From contig JAJRXR010000054.1 of NCBI GenBank assembly GCA_024276195.1, positions 1-64,000 of the forward strand: a DNA stretch of 64,000 bases, read 5' to 3'. Every line of letters starts with the position of its first letter. The first letter of the stretch is position 1. Below are positions 33,460-43,085 of this stretch, piece by piece. The notes beneath the pieces were generated by a model that was given only the letters and a program-made list of their open reading frames with translations, was not told the DNA's origin and made no database searches. The position numbers and the translations under genes were made by a program. The DNA is from Planctomycetota bacterium (GTDB lineage Bacteria; Planctomycetota; Phycisphaerae; Phycisphaerales; UBA1924).

Positions 33460-35311
33460 GAGCGGGTCGGGGGGTCAGGGCCGGTGGTCCGGGCTTGGTC
33501 CGGTGCGCGGGGCGAAGGGGGAGCGCTGGTGTCGCGGGGCGCCCGCCGGGGCGCTGCTGCTGGTTCTGTGCCTGGCAGTGTACCTGCCCGGGCTGGCGAG
33601 CATCCCGGTGGTGGACCGCGACGAGGCCCGGTTTGCGCAGGCGAGCCGTCAGATGTTCGAGTCGCTCGCCCTGCCCGAGGGCGAGCGCGACACCGCGCCG
33701 ATCGTGCGCACGGACAGCGGGCATGTCCTGGGCGGAGCGCACGCGGGGGGGGTGGTTGTGCCGATGGTGCAGGACCGCCCGCGTCTGAAGAAGCCGCCGA
33801 TGATTTACTGGCTCCAGGGCGCGTCGGCGTACGTTTTTACCCGGGGCGATCCCCTGCGCGACGCGATCTGGATGTACCGCGTGCCGTCGCTGATCGGGGC
33901 AGTCATCGCGTGCCTCGCGACGTGGCGCCTCGGGCTCTTGCTCGTCGATCCCCGGGCGGCGCTCTTGGGCGCGGCGCTGCTGGCGGTCTGCCCGATCGTG
34001 GTCTGGGAGGCGAACCAGGCGCGCTCAGACCTGGCGCTGCTGGCGATGACGACGCTGGCGATGTGGGCGCTGACATCCATCTGGGTCCGGCGCGAGCGAG
34101 CACCGGCGTGGGCGCCGGCGCTCGGGCTGTGGCTGGCGATCGCCGCCGGCGTGCTTGTCAAGGGGCCGCTGACGCCGATGGTCGTCGGGCTGAGCGTGCT
34201 GGGGCTGTGCCTGATCTCGGGTCGGGGGCGCTGGCTGGCGCGCACAAAGCCGGTGCTCGGGATCGTGGTGCTGAGCGTGGTTGTGGCGCCGTGGGTGATG
34301 GCTGTCGGGCAGCGCGTCGGGTGGGAGACGCTCGGCGCGGTCGCGTTTGATGAGACGCTCGGTCGATCGGCGGCGCCCAAAGAGGGGCACTGGGGGCCAC
34401 CGGGGTACCACGTTGTCTTGCTCGCGGCGTTGTTCTGGCCCGGGTCGATGCTGACACTGGTCGCGTTTGTGCGCACGTGGCGCCTCGCGGTGCGCCTGCC
34501 CGAGGGCGACGGCGGGCGCCTGGCGCGGGTGCGCCAGCTCCCGGCGCGGTGGCGCGGGCGCGTGGTCGGGCGAGATTCGGAGGTGCTGCTGCTGGCGTGG
34601 GTCGTGCCGAGCTGGATTGTGTTTGAGCTGATCTCGACGAAGCTGCCTCACTACACGCTGCCGATCTACCCGGCGCTGGCGCTGATGAGCGCCGCAGCGG
34701 TGATCGACGCGGCCCGGGGCGCGATGGACAGCGCCTCGATCCAGCGGCTGCGCCTGGGGCTGCGGGTCTGGGCGGTGATCGGGCTGGCGATCTGCGTGGG
34801 GGCGCCGGTCGCGGTCTCGTTGCTCGGGGGCGGGTGGATCGCGCTGGGCGCTGCGGTGCTCGGCGGGGGGATCTGCGCGGGGCTGATCTGGAAGAGCGTC
34901 GGCGCGGTCGATGATGGGTTTGTGCTCAAGGCGCAGGCGATGGGGGTGCTCGCGGCGGCGGTGTTTGCGCTGGTGTTTCTGGGCGTGGCGCTGCCGCGCG
35001 CCAGCAGGCTGTGGATCACCGAGCGCCTCGTCGAGGCGGTCAAGGAGCAAGGATTCGCCGAGGCGCCGATCGCGAGCGTCGGCTATCACGAGGACAGCCT
35101 GATCTTCGCGACGCGCGGGCGCTCGCAGCGCCTCGAGCCCGGGGGGATCCCCGCGTGGACCCGGGCCAACCCGGGGGGCGTGCTGATCGCCCCCGCAGGG
35201 ACGGGCGTTGAGCTGATGGGCGCGGGCTGGGCGGTTCTGGATCGGGTTCGCGGGATCAACTACGCGGGCGGGCGCCTGGAAAATCTCGAGATCCTGGGGC
35301 GCGAGCGATGA
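33458..35311 (+). CDS. glycosyltransferase family 39-like (ArnT-type) membrane protein
   Basis: 617 residues from the ATG at 33458; the frame is open to 33242 but that part is antisense to the PAP2 gene. The catalytic loop is clear: PVVDRDEARFAQASRQMFE (~50-68, with the DE of ArnT-type enzymes) and RPRLKKPPMIYWLQGASAYVF (~108, 'KPPl.yWl'). About 12 helices follow, including AIAAGVLVKGPLTPMVVGLSVLG (the 'G.l.KGP' loop) and ELISTKLPHYTLPIYPALAL ('s.sk.p.Y.lP..p..'). It should transfer a sugar from polyprenyl phosphate to a lipid or protein. It overlaps truB by 4 bp (35308-35311). Confidence 0.88.
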   Translation: MSGSGGQGRWSGLGPVRGAKGERWCRGAPAGALLLVLCLAVYLPGLASIPVVDRDEARFAQASRQMFESLALPEGERDTAPIVRTDSGHVLGGAHAGGVVVPMVQDRPRLKKPPMIYWLQGASAYVFTRGDPLRDAIWMYRVPSLIGAVIACLATWRLGLLLVDPRAALLGAALLAVCPIVVWEANQARSDLALLAMTTLAMWALTSIWVRRERAPAWAPALGLWLAIAAGVLVKGPLTPMVVGLSVLGLCLISGRGRWLARTKPVLGIVVLSVVVAPWVMAVGQRVGWETLGAVAFDETLGRSAAPKEGHWGPPGYHVVLLAALFWPGSMLTLVAFVRTWRLAVRLPEGDGGRLARVRQLPARWRGRVVGRDSEVLLLAWVVPSWIVFELISTKLPHYTLPIYPALALMSAAAVIDAARGAMDSASIQRLRLGLRVWAVIGLAICVGAPVAVSLLGGGWIALGAAVLGGGICAGLIWKSVGAVDDGFVLKAQAMGVLAAAVFALVFLGVALPRASRLWITERLVEAVKEQGFAEAPIASVGYHEDSLIFATRGRSQRLEPGGIPAWTRANPGGVLIAPAGTGVELMGAGWAVLDRVRGINYAGGRLENLEILGRER

Positions 35312-36072
35312 CCGACCCGAACCAGAGCAATGGCCCGAGCCCGACCGGCCTGCTCGTGATCAACAAGGCGTACAGGCGCACCTCGACGGGCGTGTGCACG
35401 GTCGTCAAGGCGCGTCTGCGGGCCGGGGGCGCGCCCAAGCGTGTCAAGGTCGGGCACGGCGGCACGCTCGATCCGCTCGCCACGGGCGTGCTCGTGATCC
35501 TCGTCGGCAAGGCGACCAAGCTCTGCGACGAGGTGATGGCGGGCGAGAAGGGATACCTGGCCCAGGTTGACCTGGGCGTGACATCGCCCACGGACGACCT
35601 CGAGAGCGAGGCGATCCCGGCGCTGGGCGCGTAGGCGCCGACGATGGACGAGCTGGTGCGCGCGTGCGAGGGGTTTGTAGGAAAGATCGAGCAGCGCCCG
35701 CCGGCGCACTCGGCCGTCAAGATCGGCGGCAGGCGGGCCTACCACCTGGCGCGCGCGGGCGAGAAGCCCGTGCCCGAAGCGCGGACCGTTGAGATCCACG
35801 AGATCGCGGTTGAATCGTACGAGTACCCGCGCGTGACGCTGCGCGTGCGCTGCGGCAAGGGCGTGTACATCCGGTCGCTGGCGCGCGACCTGGGCGCGAC
35901 GCTGGGCGTCGGCGGGATGCTCGCGGGGCTCGTGCGTACGCGCGTCGGGCGGTTCACCATCGAGGATGCGATCGCGCTCGATGATCTGGCGGACCCGCTG
36001 ATGCAGGAGCATTTGTTGATGACACCCGAGGTCGAGCGGTTGCTCAGACCCGGCTCGTCGCCTCAAGTCTGA
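35308..36072 (+). pseudogene. truB: tRNA pseudouridine(55) synthase, interrupted by one in-frame TAG
   Basis: Both halves are in the same frame. Residues 1-108 give GLLVINKAYRRTSTGVCTVVKARL and the catalytic motif GHGGTLDPLATGVLVILVGKATK (Asp of GGTLDP). A TAG at 35632-35634 follows IPALGA. The frame then continues APTMDELVRACEGFVGKIEQRPPAHSAVKIGGRRAYHLAR, KGVYIRSLARDLGATLGVGGMLAGLVRTRVGRF, the rest of TruB. Total length (255 codons) and all motifs are normal, and no frameshift exists. A CAG-to-TAG change would explain it. It could be a base-call error, a recent nonsense mutation, or readthrough. The first half keeps the nucleophile but could not fold by itself. Confidence 0.88.
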
Positions 36073-37316
36073 TCCGGCGCTGGCGTCCAGAGTTCGGCGG
36101 TGTCCTGCCCGTCGCAGATGCGGCGCATGAGCAGGTAGAGCAGGGTCGAGGCGGTGAAGTAGAAGCTCGTGAGCAGGGCGCCGAGCAACAGCTCGAGCGC
36201 TCCGGTCCAGAACGAGACGATGCGGCGTGACCACCCGTGGGTGATGATCGGGCCAGACGGTTTGGTGTCCGCGGCTTCGGGCGCTTCGGCTTCGGGCGCT
36301 TCGGCGTCGGCGCCGTCCTGGGCGAAGGAGGCGAGGGTGATCTGGGGCGATGGGGTCGGGTCGAGTTGGATCGAGACGGACTCGCCCGGGGCGATGGGGC
36401 TCAGGATTTCGCGCGGTGTGTCGGAGATGAAAGCGCCGGCGGAGGAGGCGGTGAAGCTGGTGACGCCCCCGATGAACCCGGCGGCGAGCCCGTAGACGAT
36501 GGCGCCCTGGATGATCAGGATCGCGCTGTAGAGCACGAACCGGGCTGGGCGTGTCAGGACGTAGGCGAAGGTGCGCTGGATGGAGTCGAGCGCGTCGGCT
36601 CCCTCGCAGGCGACGCCCGGGACCAGCATCGGGTGCCCGATGATCCAGAGGATCGAGATGATGACCGAGACAGCGCCGAGGAGCAGGAAGACCGGGTAGA
36701 TAAGGCTCGGCAGCAGGTGGACCGCCGGGATGGCGAAGAAGAAGCCGCCGATGGCGAGCAGGAGCGCGAGGGCCGCGACGACGGCCAGCGGCGCCAGCAC
36801 CGCGCCCAGCAGTGCGGGCCATGTACGCAGCGAGAACCGCATCGCGTCGTTCCAGGGCAGCACGCGCCCGAGGCTGAACTCCTCGGCGGCGGAGCGCGAG
36901 ATGGCGCCGCCCACGCGCACCCAGACCGCGATGATCGGGATGCCCAGCACAAACGTCGAGACGGGGTACTGCTCGACGAGGACGCGGGGGATGCTGCCGA
37001 GCTCGATGGCGCTGGCGACAAAGCCCGCAGCGTCGAGCGAGAAGACGCTGGCGCCGAGGCGCCCGAGCGAGCGTTGGGCCAGCTCGAAGAAGGCGTCGAT
37101 GAAGGCGGGTTTGTCGGACCAGAAGGTGTTGAGATTGCCCAACAGCAGGATGAGGATCCAGGCGCCCAGGGCGAGCATGAGGCGCCCGGTGCGCAGCGAG
37201 AGCGGGGCGGCCCGGAGCAGCGAGGGCCAGAGCAGCCCGCTGGTCAGGTCGCCCAGGAGGACTCGCGCCTCACGCGCGACCGGCTCGGGGGTGGTTTCGG
37301 ATGCGTGCTCGCCCAT
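36063..37316 (-). CDS. multi-pass membrane protein of unknown function
   Basis: 417 residues from the ATG at 37314-37316; the frame is open far upstream only as an artefact. Five or six helices (GRLMLALGAWILILLLGNLN; VSTFVLGIPIIAVWVRVGGA; LLGAVLAPLAVVAALALLLAIGGFFF; LIYPVFLLLGAVSVIISILWIIG; FVLYSAILIIQGAIVYGLAAGF; ALELLLGALLTSFYFTASTLLYLLM). An acidic Glu/Ala-rich low-complexity loop (DGADAEAPEAEAPEAADTKP) sits before the last helix. The segment HPMLVPGVACEGADALDSIQRTFAYVLTRP resembles a motif in uncharacterised planctomycete membrane proteins. It overlaps the truB end by 10 bp (convergent). Confidence 0.7.
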   Translation of the reverse strand: MGEHASETTPEPVAREARVLLGDLTSGLLWPSLLRAAPLSLRTGRLMLALGAWILILLLGNLNTFWSDKPAFIDAFFELAQRSLGRLGASVFSLDAAGFVASAIELGSIPRVLVEQYPVSTFVLGIPIIAVWVRVGGAISRSAAEEFSLGRVLPWNDAMRFSLRTWPALLGAVLAPLAVVAALALLLAIGGFFFAIPAVHLLPSLIYPVFLLLGAVSVIISILWIIGHPMLVPGVACEGADALDSIQRTFAYVLTRPARFVLYSAILIIQGAIVYGLAAGFIGGVTSFTASSAGAFISDTPREILSPIAPGESVSIQLDPTPSPQITLASFAQDGADAEAPEAEAPEAADTKPSGPIITHGWSRRIVSFWTGALELLLGALLTSFYFTASTLLYLLMRRICDGQDTAELWTPAPDQT

Positions 37317-37436
37317 GGCTGGTCTCCCCGGTCTGTGCGGACGATGAGGCTGGATGCTACCGCGCCGGGGCGCCCGGCGGGCGAACGCACGAATCCCCGG
37401 CTTGCCCTCGGGCCTCGGCGCCCCGATGATCTGAGT

Positions 37437-38315
37437 ATGACCAAAGCGATTCTTCGTTGGGCGACGCCGTTGCTGGCTTTGTTTGTGCTCGGGCCTGCGG
37501 CCAGCCGCCTCGTCGGGCTGCTCCGCGCGAGCGACGGGAGCGAGGATGTCACGCTGCTGGTCAACACCACGCCAGCGCTGGGCGCGGCGGTCGCGCTGGG
37601 GATTGTTGGGCTGGCGCTCGTCGCGGCTCTGCCGGCGTCGCGGGCGCTCGGGGCGCGGGTGGGGCTGACGATCGCGGGCCTGACATTGGCATGGGCGGCG
37701 TGGTACACGGCTCCGATCAGCATTCTGGCCCGCTCGCACGACGGCGCGGGGTTGCTGATCGCCCTGGCGATCGAGGGCGTGCTGATGCTGGTCGTCGGGC
37801 TGGCGATGGTGCTGGCGATTGTGCGCGTTGGCGCGACGATCGAGGGCGACCCGCTGTGCGCACCGGTGGGTGAGCAGCTTCGCAAGACGTTCAAGACGGG
37901 CGCGGGGCTGGCGGCGATGGGCGGCGCGATCGGGGCGACGGTGGTGATCGCGTGGTTCGTGGCGCGCGAGCCGCTGAGCGGGCAGCTGGTGTTCGCGGGG
38001 TTCCTCGCGGGGATCGGGGCGGGATCGGTGGGGATCTGGTGCGGCTCGTTTGTGGGCGGGGATGTGCCGCCGCTGGCGACGATCGTGGGCGTGTTGTTGG
38101 TCGCGGTGCTGGCGCCGGTGCTCGGGATGTTCTGGCCCGGGGGCGATGCGCTGCGTGCGGCGGTGGTGTCGGACGCGATTCCGGGACCTGTGCGTCTGCA
38201 ATCGCTGGATGTGCTGGTGGGTGCGACGCTGGGGGCGCCGATCGGGCTGGGGTGGGTCGGGTCGATGCTCGACGGGGCGGAACGCGCGACGGGGCGGAAC
38301 ACGTCGAGCGCCTAA
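37437..38315 (+). CDS. hydrophobic multi-pass membrane protein of unknown function
   Basis: 292 residues with seven or eight helices (ILRWATPLLALFVLGPAASRL; ALGAAVALGIVGLALVAAL; VGLTIAGLTLAWAAWYTAPI; LLIALAIEGVLMLVVGLAMVLAIV; GLAAMGGAIGATVVIAWFVA; LVFAGFLAGIGAGSVGIWCGSF; LATIVGVLLVAVLAPVLGMFW). No family is recognised. It is divergent from the previous membrane protein gene with a 120-bp shared upstream region, so the pair may be co-regulated. Confidence 0.68.
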   Translation: MTKAILRWATPLLALFVLGPAASRLVGLLRASDGSEDVTLLVNTTPALGAAVALGIVGLALVAALPASRALGARVGLTIAGLTLAWAAWYTAPISILARSHDGAGLLIALAIEGVLMLVVGLAMVLAIVRVGATIEGDPLCAPVGEQLRKTFKTGAGLAAMGGAIGATVVIAWFVAREPLSGQLVFAGFLAGIGAGSVGIWCGSFVGGDVPPLATIVGVLLVAVLAPVLGMFWPGGDALRAAVVSDAIPGPVRLQSLDVLVGATLGAPIGLGWVGSMLDGAERATGRNTSSA

Positions 38316-38428
38316 AGTCTGGTATTCCGGGGACAAACGGCGCCGGGGTGTGGATAGCGCCCGGCGAATCGGGCGTTGGTGTGTTGCACGCCGCGATGGT
38401 CAAAGGCCCGGGCCAGGAGAAGGACGAC

Positions 38429-39226
38429 ATGAGCGAGACGCGACCGATGCCCGACGTGCAGGCGTCTTCTGACAGCCGCCAGGTTGCGATCGAGCGTGTG
38501 GGTGTCAAGGACGTGGTGTACCCGATGTGTCTGCGCACGCCCTCGGGCGGGACGCAGCAGACGACGGCGACGATCAACATGTATGTGTCGCTGTCGCACA
38601 CGCAGAAGGGCACGCACATGAGCCGGTTCCTGGAGGTGCTCAACGAGCGCAAGTGCTCTCCGATCACGCCCGAGCAGATCCCGGAGATCGCGCGCGAGAT
38701 CCGGGATCGTCTGGAGGCGGAGGAGGCGCACTTCGAGGCGACGTTCACATACTTCATCGAGAAGAAGGCGCCCGTCACGGGGATGCCCGGGCTGATGAAC
38801 TACGAGGTGACGTTCGAGTGCACGAGCAACGCGGAGGATGACTTCGTGATGGGCGTGTCGGCTCCCGCGACGAGCCTGTGCCCGTGCTCGAAGGAGATCA
38901 GCGAGTACGGGGCGCACAACCAGCGTTGCCGGGTGGAGGCGCGGGTGCGGACGGACGGGGCCATGTGGATCGAGGAGCTCGTCGAGCTGCTCGAGGCGGC
39001 GGCGAGCCACCCGGTGTACGCGGTGCTCAAGCGTCCCGACGAGAAGTTTGTCACCGAGAAGGCCTTCGATAACCCGAAGTTTGTCGAGGACATCGTCCGG
39101 GATCTGGCCATGGCGCTCGACGCCCAGGACCGGATCACGTGGTACCAGATCAACTCGGAGAACTTCGAGTCGATCCACTCGCACAACGCCTACGCCCAGA
39201 TCACGCGGGACAAGAGCGAGGCGTAG
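38429..39226 (+). CDS. folE2: GTP cyclohydrolase FolE2 (type IB)
   Basis: 265 residues from the ATG at 38429, with GGAGAAGG as ribosome-binding site; the open frame upstream belongs to another gene's antisense. The order VAIERVGVKDVVYPM, GTHMSRFLEVLNE and the conserved SLCPCSKEISEYGAHNQRC (the metal-binding Cys ~154 and nearby residues) is that of FolE2, a metal-flexible enzyme that turns GTP into dihydroneopterin triphosphate for folate or tRNA (queuosine) synthesis. Presence of FolE2 rather than FolE often indicates zinc-limited conditions; I see no zinc-responsive operator here. Confidence 0.95.
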   Translation: MSETRPMPDVQASSDSRQVAIERVGVKDVVYPMCLRTPSGGTQQTTATINMYVSLSHTQKGTHMSRFLEVLNERKCSPITPEQIPEIAREIRDRLEAEEAHFEATFTYFIEKKAPVTGMPGLMNYEVTFECTSNAEDDFVMGVSAPATSLCPCSKEISEYGAHNQRCRVEARVRTDGAMWIEELVELLEAAASHPVYAVLKRPDEKFVTEKAFDNPKFVEDIVRDLAMALDAQDRITWYQINSENFESIHSHNAYAQITRDKSEA

Positions 39227-39227
39227 C

Positions 39228-39243
39228 GCCCGCAGGCGGGCGG
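39228..39243. terminator. GC-rich hairpin after folE2
   Basis: CGCCCG/CGGGCG with loop CAGG immediately after the folE2 stop; no U-run, so termination is uncertain. Confidence 0.4.
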
Positions 39244-39357
39244 GGTGCGCCCGGGTCGCGGTATCGCGTATGATTGTGGATCATGGCTGCTGATGGCTCT
39301 GACGCCCCGGGACGGACCCCGCCGGCGAGATCGGCGCCTCTGCCTCCTGCGTGAGCC

Positions 39358-41775
39358 ATGCACGCGAGGGCGCGCTGCCGGGCGAAGATGGACCTGTCCC
39401 GATTGATCCCGAGCATGTTCCACAGGCGACTGGCGCTGCTGATGGCGGCGATGGTCGGTGTCTCGCTCGCGCTGACGGGCAAGCTGGCGCTGCTGACGTT
39501 GGTGCGGGGCGAGGAGCTGCGGGCGGAGGCCGAGGCGCGCCTGATCCGGCGCGCCTGGACGCCGACGTACCGCGGGCGGATCTTTGACCGCACGGGGCGG
39601 GTGCTGGCGCAGGACCGGGCCAGCTACGACGTCGCGGTGGACTACCGGGTGATGACGGGTCAGTGGGCCGAGGGCGAATCGCGCCGTCTGGCCCGGGCGG
39701 CGCATCGCGAGGCCTGGGCGGGGCTGAGCGAGGACGAGCGGGCGGGGCTCGTGAAGATTTACCGAGAGAGGCTCGACCGGCACATCGACGAGATGTGGGT
39801 GCGCCTGAGCGAGGCGACCGGGATCGAGCCCGGTCTGCTCGTGGCCCGGGCGCGGACGATTGTGGACCGGATCGAGTCGATGCACGCGAGCATCGCGGCG
39901 TCCCGGGTCGAGTCGCTCAAGGCTGAGCGGGCGGCCCGGGGGCTGGACACGGACGAGCAGGACCTGCGCCGCCTGTACGCGCGGGCGAACCAGCTCATCG
40001 CCGAGCAGAAGATGGCGCATGTGCTCATCGAGGGTGTGGACGACGAGGTCGGGTTCGAGCTCGAGCGTCTGGTGGGCCAGCAATCGACGCTGCGCAGCGG
40101 CGACGCGGCGTCGGCCCAGCGTCTGGACCTGATGCCCGGGCTCGAGATCCGGAACACCACGCGCCGGGCGTACCCGTGGGACGTGGTGGCGATCGACGTG
40201 GATCTGTCGCGCCTGCCGGGGCCGCTGCGCCGGGAGGGGTTCGCGAGCATCCGCTCGGAGGGCGTGGCGTGGCACCTGCTTGGGCGAATGCGCGGGCGTG
40301 TGTACGCGGAGGACATCAAACGCCGGGAGCGTGCGATCGAGCAGGACGCGGCTCTGGCGGCGCGCGCGACGGACGCGCGCGGGTTTGATCTCGGCGCCTA
40401 CCGCGAGGGTGATTCGGTGGGCAGCGCCGGGCTGGAGTATTTCTATGAGGACACGCTCCGCGGGATCCGCGGCGCCCGGAGCGAGAACCTGCTGACCGGT
40501 GAGGTTGATCTGCGCGAGCCGGCGCCCGGGTTGGATGTCGAGCTGACCATCGACATCATGCTCCAGGCGCGGATCCGAGCGCTGATGGACCCGCGCCTCG
40601 GGCTGGCGATCGTCCAGAACTGGCACAACAACGACAAGGTGGCCCTCGGGACGCCGCTCAACGGGGCGGCGGTCGTGCTGGACGTGCAGACGGGCGAGAT
40701 TCTGGCGCTGGTCTCGACGCCGGGCGTCCCGCGCGGGGCGGACTGGCGCGAGCAGGGCTACGCCTCGGAGGCGGCGTACGAGCGGGCGCTGGCGATCGAC
40801 GCGCCGTACACCAACCGGGCCATCGCCAAGCCCTACCCGCCCGGGTCGATCGTCAAGCCGCTGATTCTGGGCGCCGCAGCGGAGGCGGGCGTGCTGGACC
40901 CGAGCGTCGGGATCGTCTGCAACGGGCATCTGCTGCCAAACAACCCGACATCGTTCCGGTGCTGGATTTACAAGCAGTACGGGCTGACGCACTCGCCCGA
41001 TGGGCTGGCGCTGACCGGGGCGGAGGCGGTGAAGCACTCGTGCAATATTTTCTTCTATGAATCGGGTCGGCGCCTGGGCGCCCGGGGCATCGCCAAGGCC
41101 TACCGCGACTACGGGCTGGGCGAGGGCTTTGCCCTGGGCGTCGGGGCGGAGTTTCCCGGGGCGATCGGGGCGTTTGATGGGGACAACTCGGGCGCCGGGC
41201 TCCAGGTGTGGGACACGATCTTGATGGGGATCGGGCAGGGGCCGGTGGCGTGGACACCCCTGCACGCGGCCGACGCGTTCGCAACGCTTGCGCGCGGGGG
41301 CGAGCGCCTGGCGGCGCACCTGACCAAGGGGACGCCTGTTCGTGAGCTGTCGCCGGTGCTGATCGGGCGCGAGGCGCGCCGCCAGGCGCTCGCGGGGCTG
41401 CGCGGCTCGGTCAATGACAGCGACGGCACGGGGCACGCGATCCGGTACGACGGGGTGACCGGCGTGCCGATCTTTGATGTGCCCGGCGTGGATGTCTGGG
41501 GGAAGACGGGCACGGCGACGGCGCCCGACCTGAGCTACGACCCGGACGGCGACGGGCCATTGCCCAGCACGGTCGAGCGCGAGGGCGACCACTCGTGGTT
41601 CGTGGTGCTCGTCGCGCCCGAGGGCGAGGCGCCGCGGTACGCGATCGCGGTGGTGATGGAGTACGCCGGCTCGGGCGGGCGGGTGTCGGGGCCGATCGTG
41701 AACCAGATCATCCGGGCGATGGTGCTCGAGGGGTATCTGCCCGAGGTCGCAGCGCCGGTCGGGGACGGGTCATGA
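39358..41775 (+). CDS. mrdA: penicillin-binding protein 2 (peptidoglycan transpeptidase of the elongasome)
   Basis: The 805-residue protein has one N-terminal membrane anchor (RLALLMAAMVGVSLALTGKLALLTLV), a dimerisation region with RRAWTPTYRGRIFDRTGRVLAQD (the class B PBP 'RG.I.DRnG..La' motif) and the transpeptidase domain with SIVK (~496-499), SCN (~560) and KTG (~713). It is longer than E. coli PBP2 (633) because of ~150 extra residues in the pedestal (coiled-coil-like AERAARGLDTDEQDLRRLYARANQ). It is followed by rodA with a 4-bp ATGA overlap, the usual elongasome pair. mreC and mreD, normally upstream, are absent. Confidence 0.93.
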   Translation: MHARARCRAKMDLSRLIPSMFHRRLALLMAAMVGVSLALTGKLALLTLVRGEELRAEAEARLIRRAWTPTYRGRIFDRTGRVLAQDRASYDVAVDYRVMTGQWAEGESRRLARAAHREAWAGLSEDERAGLVKIYRERLDRHIDEMWVRLSEATGIEPGLLVARARTIVDRIESMHASIAASRVESLKAERAARGLDTDEQDLRRLYARANQLIAEQKMAHVLIEGVDDEVGFELERLVGQQSTLRSGDAASAQRLDLMPGLEIRNTTRRAYPWDVVAIDVDLSRLPGPLRREGFASIRSEGVAWHLLGRMRGRVYAEDIKRRERAIEQDAALAARATDARGFDLGAYREGDSVGSAGLEYFYEDTLRGIRGARSENLLTGEVDLREPAPGLDVELTIDIMLQARIRALMDPRLGLAIVQNWHNNDKVALGTPLNGAAVVLDVQTGEILALVSTPGVPRGADWREQGYASEAAYERALAIDAPYTNRAIAKPYPPGSIVKPLILGAAAEAGVLDPSVGIVCNGHLLPNNPTSFRCWIYKQYGLTHSPDGLALTGAEAVKHSCNIFFYESGRRLGARGIAKAYRDYGLGEGFALGVGAEFPGAIGAFDGDNSGAGLQVWDTILMGIGQGPVAWTPLHAADAFATLARGGERLAAHLTKGTPVRELSPVLIGREARRQALAGLRGSVNDSDGTGHAIRYDGVTGVPIFDVPGVDVWGKTGTATAPDLSYDPDGDGPLPSTVEREGDHSWFVVLVAPEGEAPRYAIAVVMEYAGSGGRVSGPIVNQIIRAMVLEGYLPEVAAPVGDGS

Positions 41776-43085
41776 GCGCCCGCGCGGGACGGTCGGGGCT
41801 GCTCGGGCGCATGATCCGCGGCCCGAGCGCTGGCGAGCGAGGCGATGTGCGCTCGTCGCTGCGCCTGATCAACGCGTCGTGGCTGACGGTTATTGCGTCG
41901 GTGGGGTTGTCGCTGGTGGGGGTGTACGCGATCGATATCGCCGAGACGCTGCACCCGGTGAGCGCGGGCGATCTGGCGCCGACGGCGTGGAAGCAGGTGG
42001 TATTCGCCATCATCGGGATGCTCGCGGCGACGCTGATCGCGCTGCCGCATTACCGAATCCTGGCGCTCATCGCGTGGCCCATCATCGCGGGGTTGCTGCT
42101 GGCGTTGGTGTTGCTGCTGATCCCGGTGCTGCCCGAGTCGATCGCGCCGGTGCGGTCCGGGGCGCGGAGCTGGTACGATCTTGGCCCGGCGAGCTTCCAA
42201 CCCTCGGAGTTCGCCAAGCTCGCGTTCGTGCTCGTGGTGGCGCAGTACCTGCGGTACCGGACCAAGCACCGGACGTTCACGGGCTTGATCGTGCCCGGGC
42301 TCATCGCGGCGGCGCCCGTGGCGCTGATTACCTTGCAGCCGGACCTGGGCACGGCGTCGCTGTACGTTCCGGCGCTGTTCGCGATGCTCATCGCAGCGGG
42401 CGCGAGGCTGCGGCACCTGAGCATCATCGTGCTGTGCGCGGCGCTGGCGGCGCCCGCGGCGTACCCGTTCCTCAAGCCCCACCAGAAAACTCGCATCGTC
42501 GGCCTCATCAAGGCCATCGAGGGCGACGAGGCCACGGCCCACGACATCAACTACCAGGCGTTCACCGCCCAACGCCTCATCGGCGCCGGGCAGGCGACGG
42601 GCACGCCAGCGCCCGCAGCCCGCGCGCTCGTGCATTACAACAGCCTGCCCGAGCGACACAACGACATGGTTTTCGCGGTCATTGTGACGCGCTTCGGGTT
42701 CTGGGGCGGGGCGGGGGTGATCGGGCTGTTCCTGGTCTGGATCGGGGGGTGTTTGTTGGTTGCCGGCTCGTGCAAGGAACCGATGGGCAGGCTCATCGCG
42801 GTGGGCCTACCCGCGTTTATCGCGGCCCAGATGGTGATCAACATCGGGATGAACCTGGGGGTGGTCCCGATCATCGGGATCACGCTGCCGTTTGTGAGCT
42901 ACGGGGGGTCGAGCATGCTCGCGTCGTGGATGATGGTGGGGCTGGTGGTGAATGTGGCGCTCCACAGGCCCAGGCCGCCTTTCCGTCAATCGTTTGAATA
43001 CCCTGATGATGATGAACGAACACCACTCGGCTCAGGCAAGTTCGGTAGGCCCGTCGGATTCTCAGGGCGAGCCGTCTCCCGCTGA
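41772..43085 (+). CDS. rodA: RodA/FtsW-family peptidoglycan polymerase
   Basis: 437 residues from the ATG at 41772, which overlaps the mrdA stop. Ten or so helices; SEDS landmarks are RSWYDLGPASFQPSEFAKLAFVLVVAQYL, LITLQPDLGTASLYVPALFAMLIAAG (with the catalytic Asp in QPDLGTA), ERHNDMVFAVIVTRFGFWGG, and NIGMNLGVVPIIGITLPFVSYGGSSMLASW. Paired with PBP2, it polymerises glycan strands during cell elongation. A polar C-terminal tail (~35 residues) overlaps the next gene's 5' end. Confidence 0.94.
   Translation: MSARAGRSGLLGRMIRGPSAGERGDVRSSLRLINASWLTVIASVGLSLVGVYAIDIAETLHPVSAGDLAPTAWKQVVFAIIGMLAATLIALPHYRILALIAWPIIAGLLLALVLLLIPVLPESIAPVRSGARSWYDLGPASFQPSEFAKLAFVLVVAQYLRYRTKHRTFTGLIVPGLIAAAPVALITLQPDLGTASLYVPALFAMLIAAGARLRHLSIIVLCAALAAPAAYPFLKPHQKTRIVGLIKAIEGDEATAHDINYQAFTAQRLIGAGQATGTPAPAARALVHYNSLPERHNDMVFAVIVTRFGFWGGAGVIGLFLVWIGGCLLVAGSCKEPMGRLIAVGLPAFIAAQMVINIGMNLGVVPIIGITLPFVSYGGSSMLASWMMVGLVVNVALHRPRPPFRQSFEYPDDDERTPLGSGKFGRPVGFSGRAVSR

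Noticed and set aside
39283-39354. A 23-codon leader frame ending 3 bp before the mrdA start
   Set aside because: No family, no conservation evidence; a random frame of this size is likely at this GC content.
39190-41592. An 800-codon minus-strand frame antisense to mrdA
   Set aside because: Arg/Pro/His-rich shadow of a well-supported gene on the other strand.
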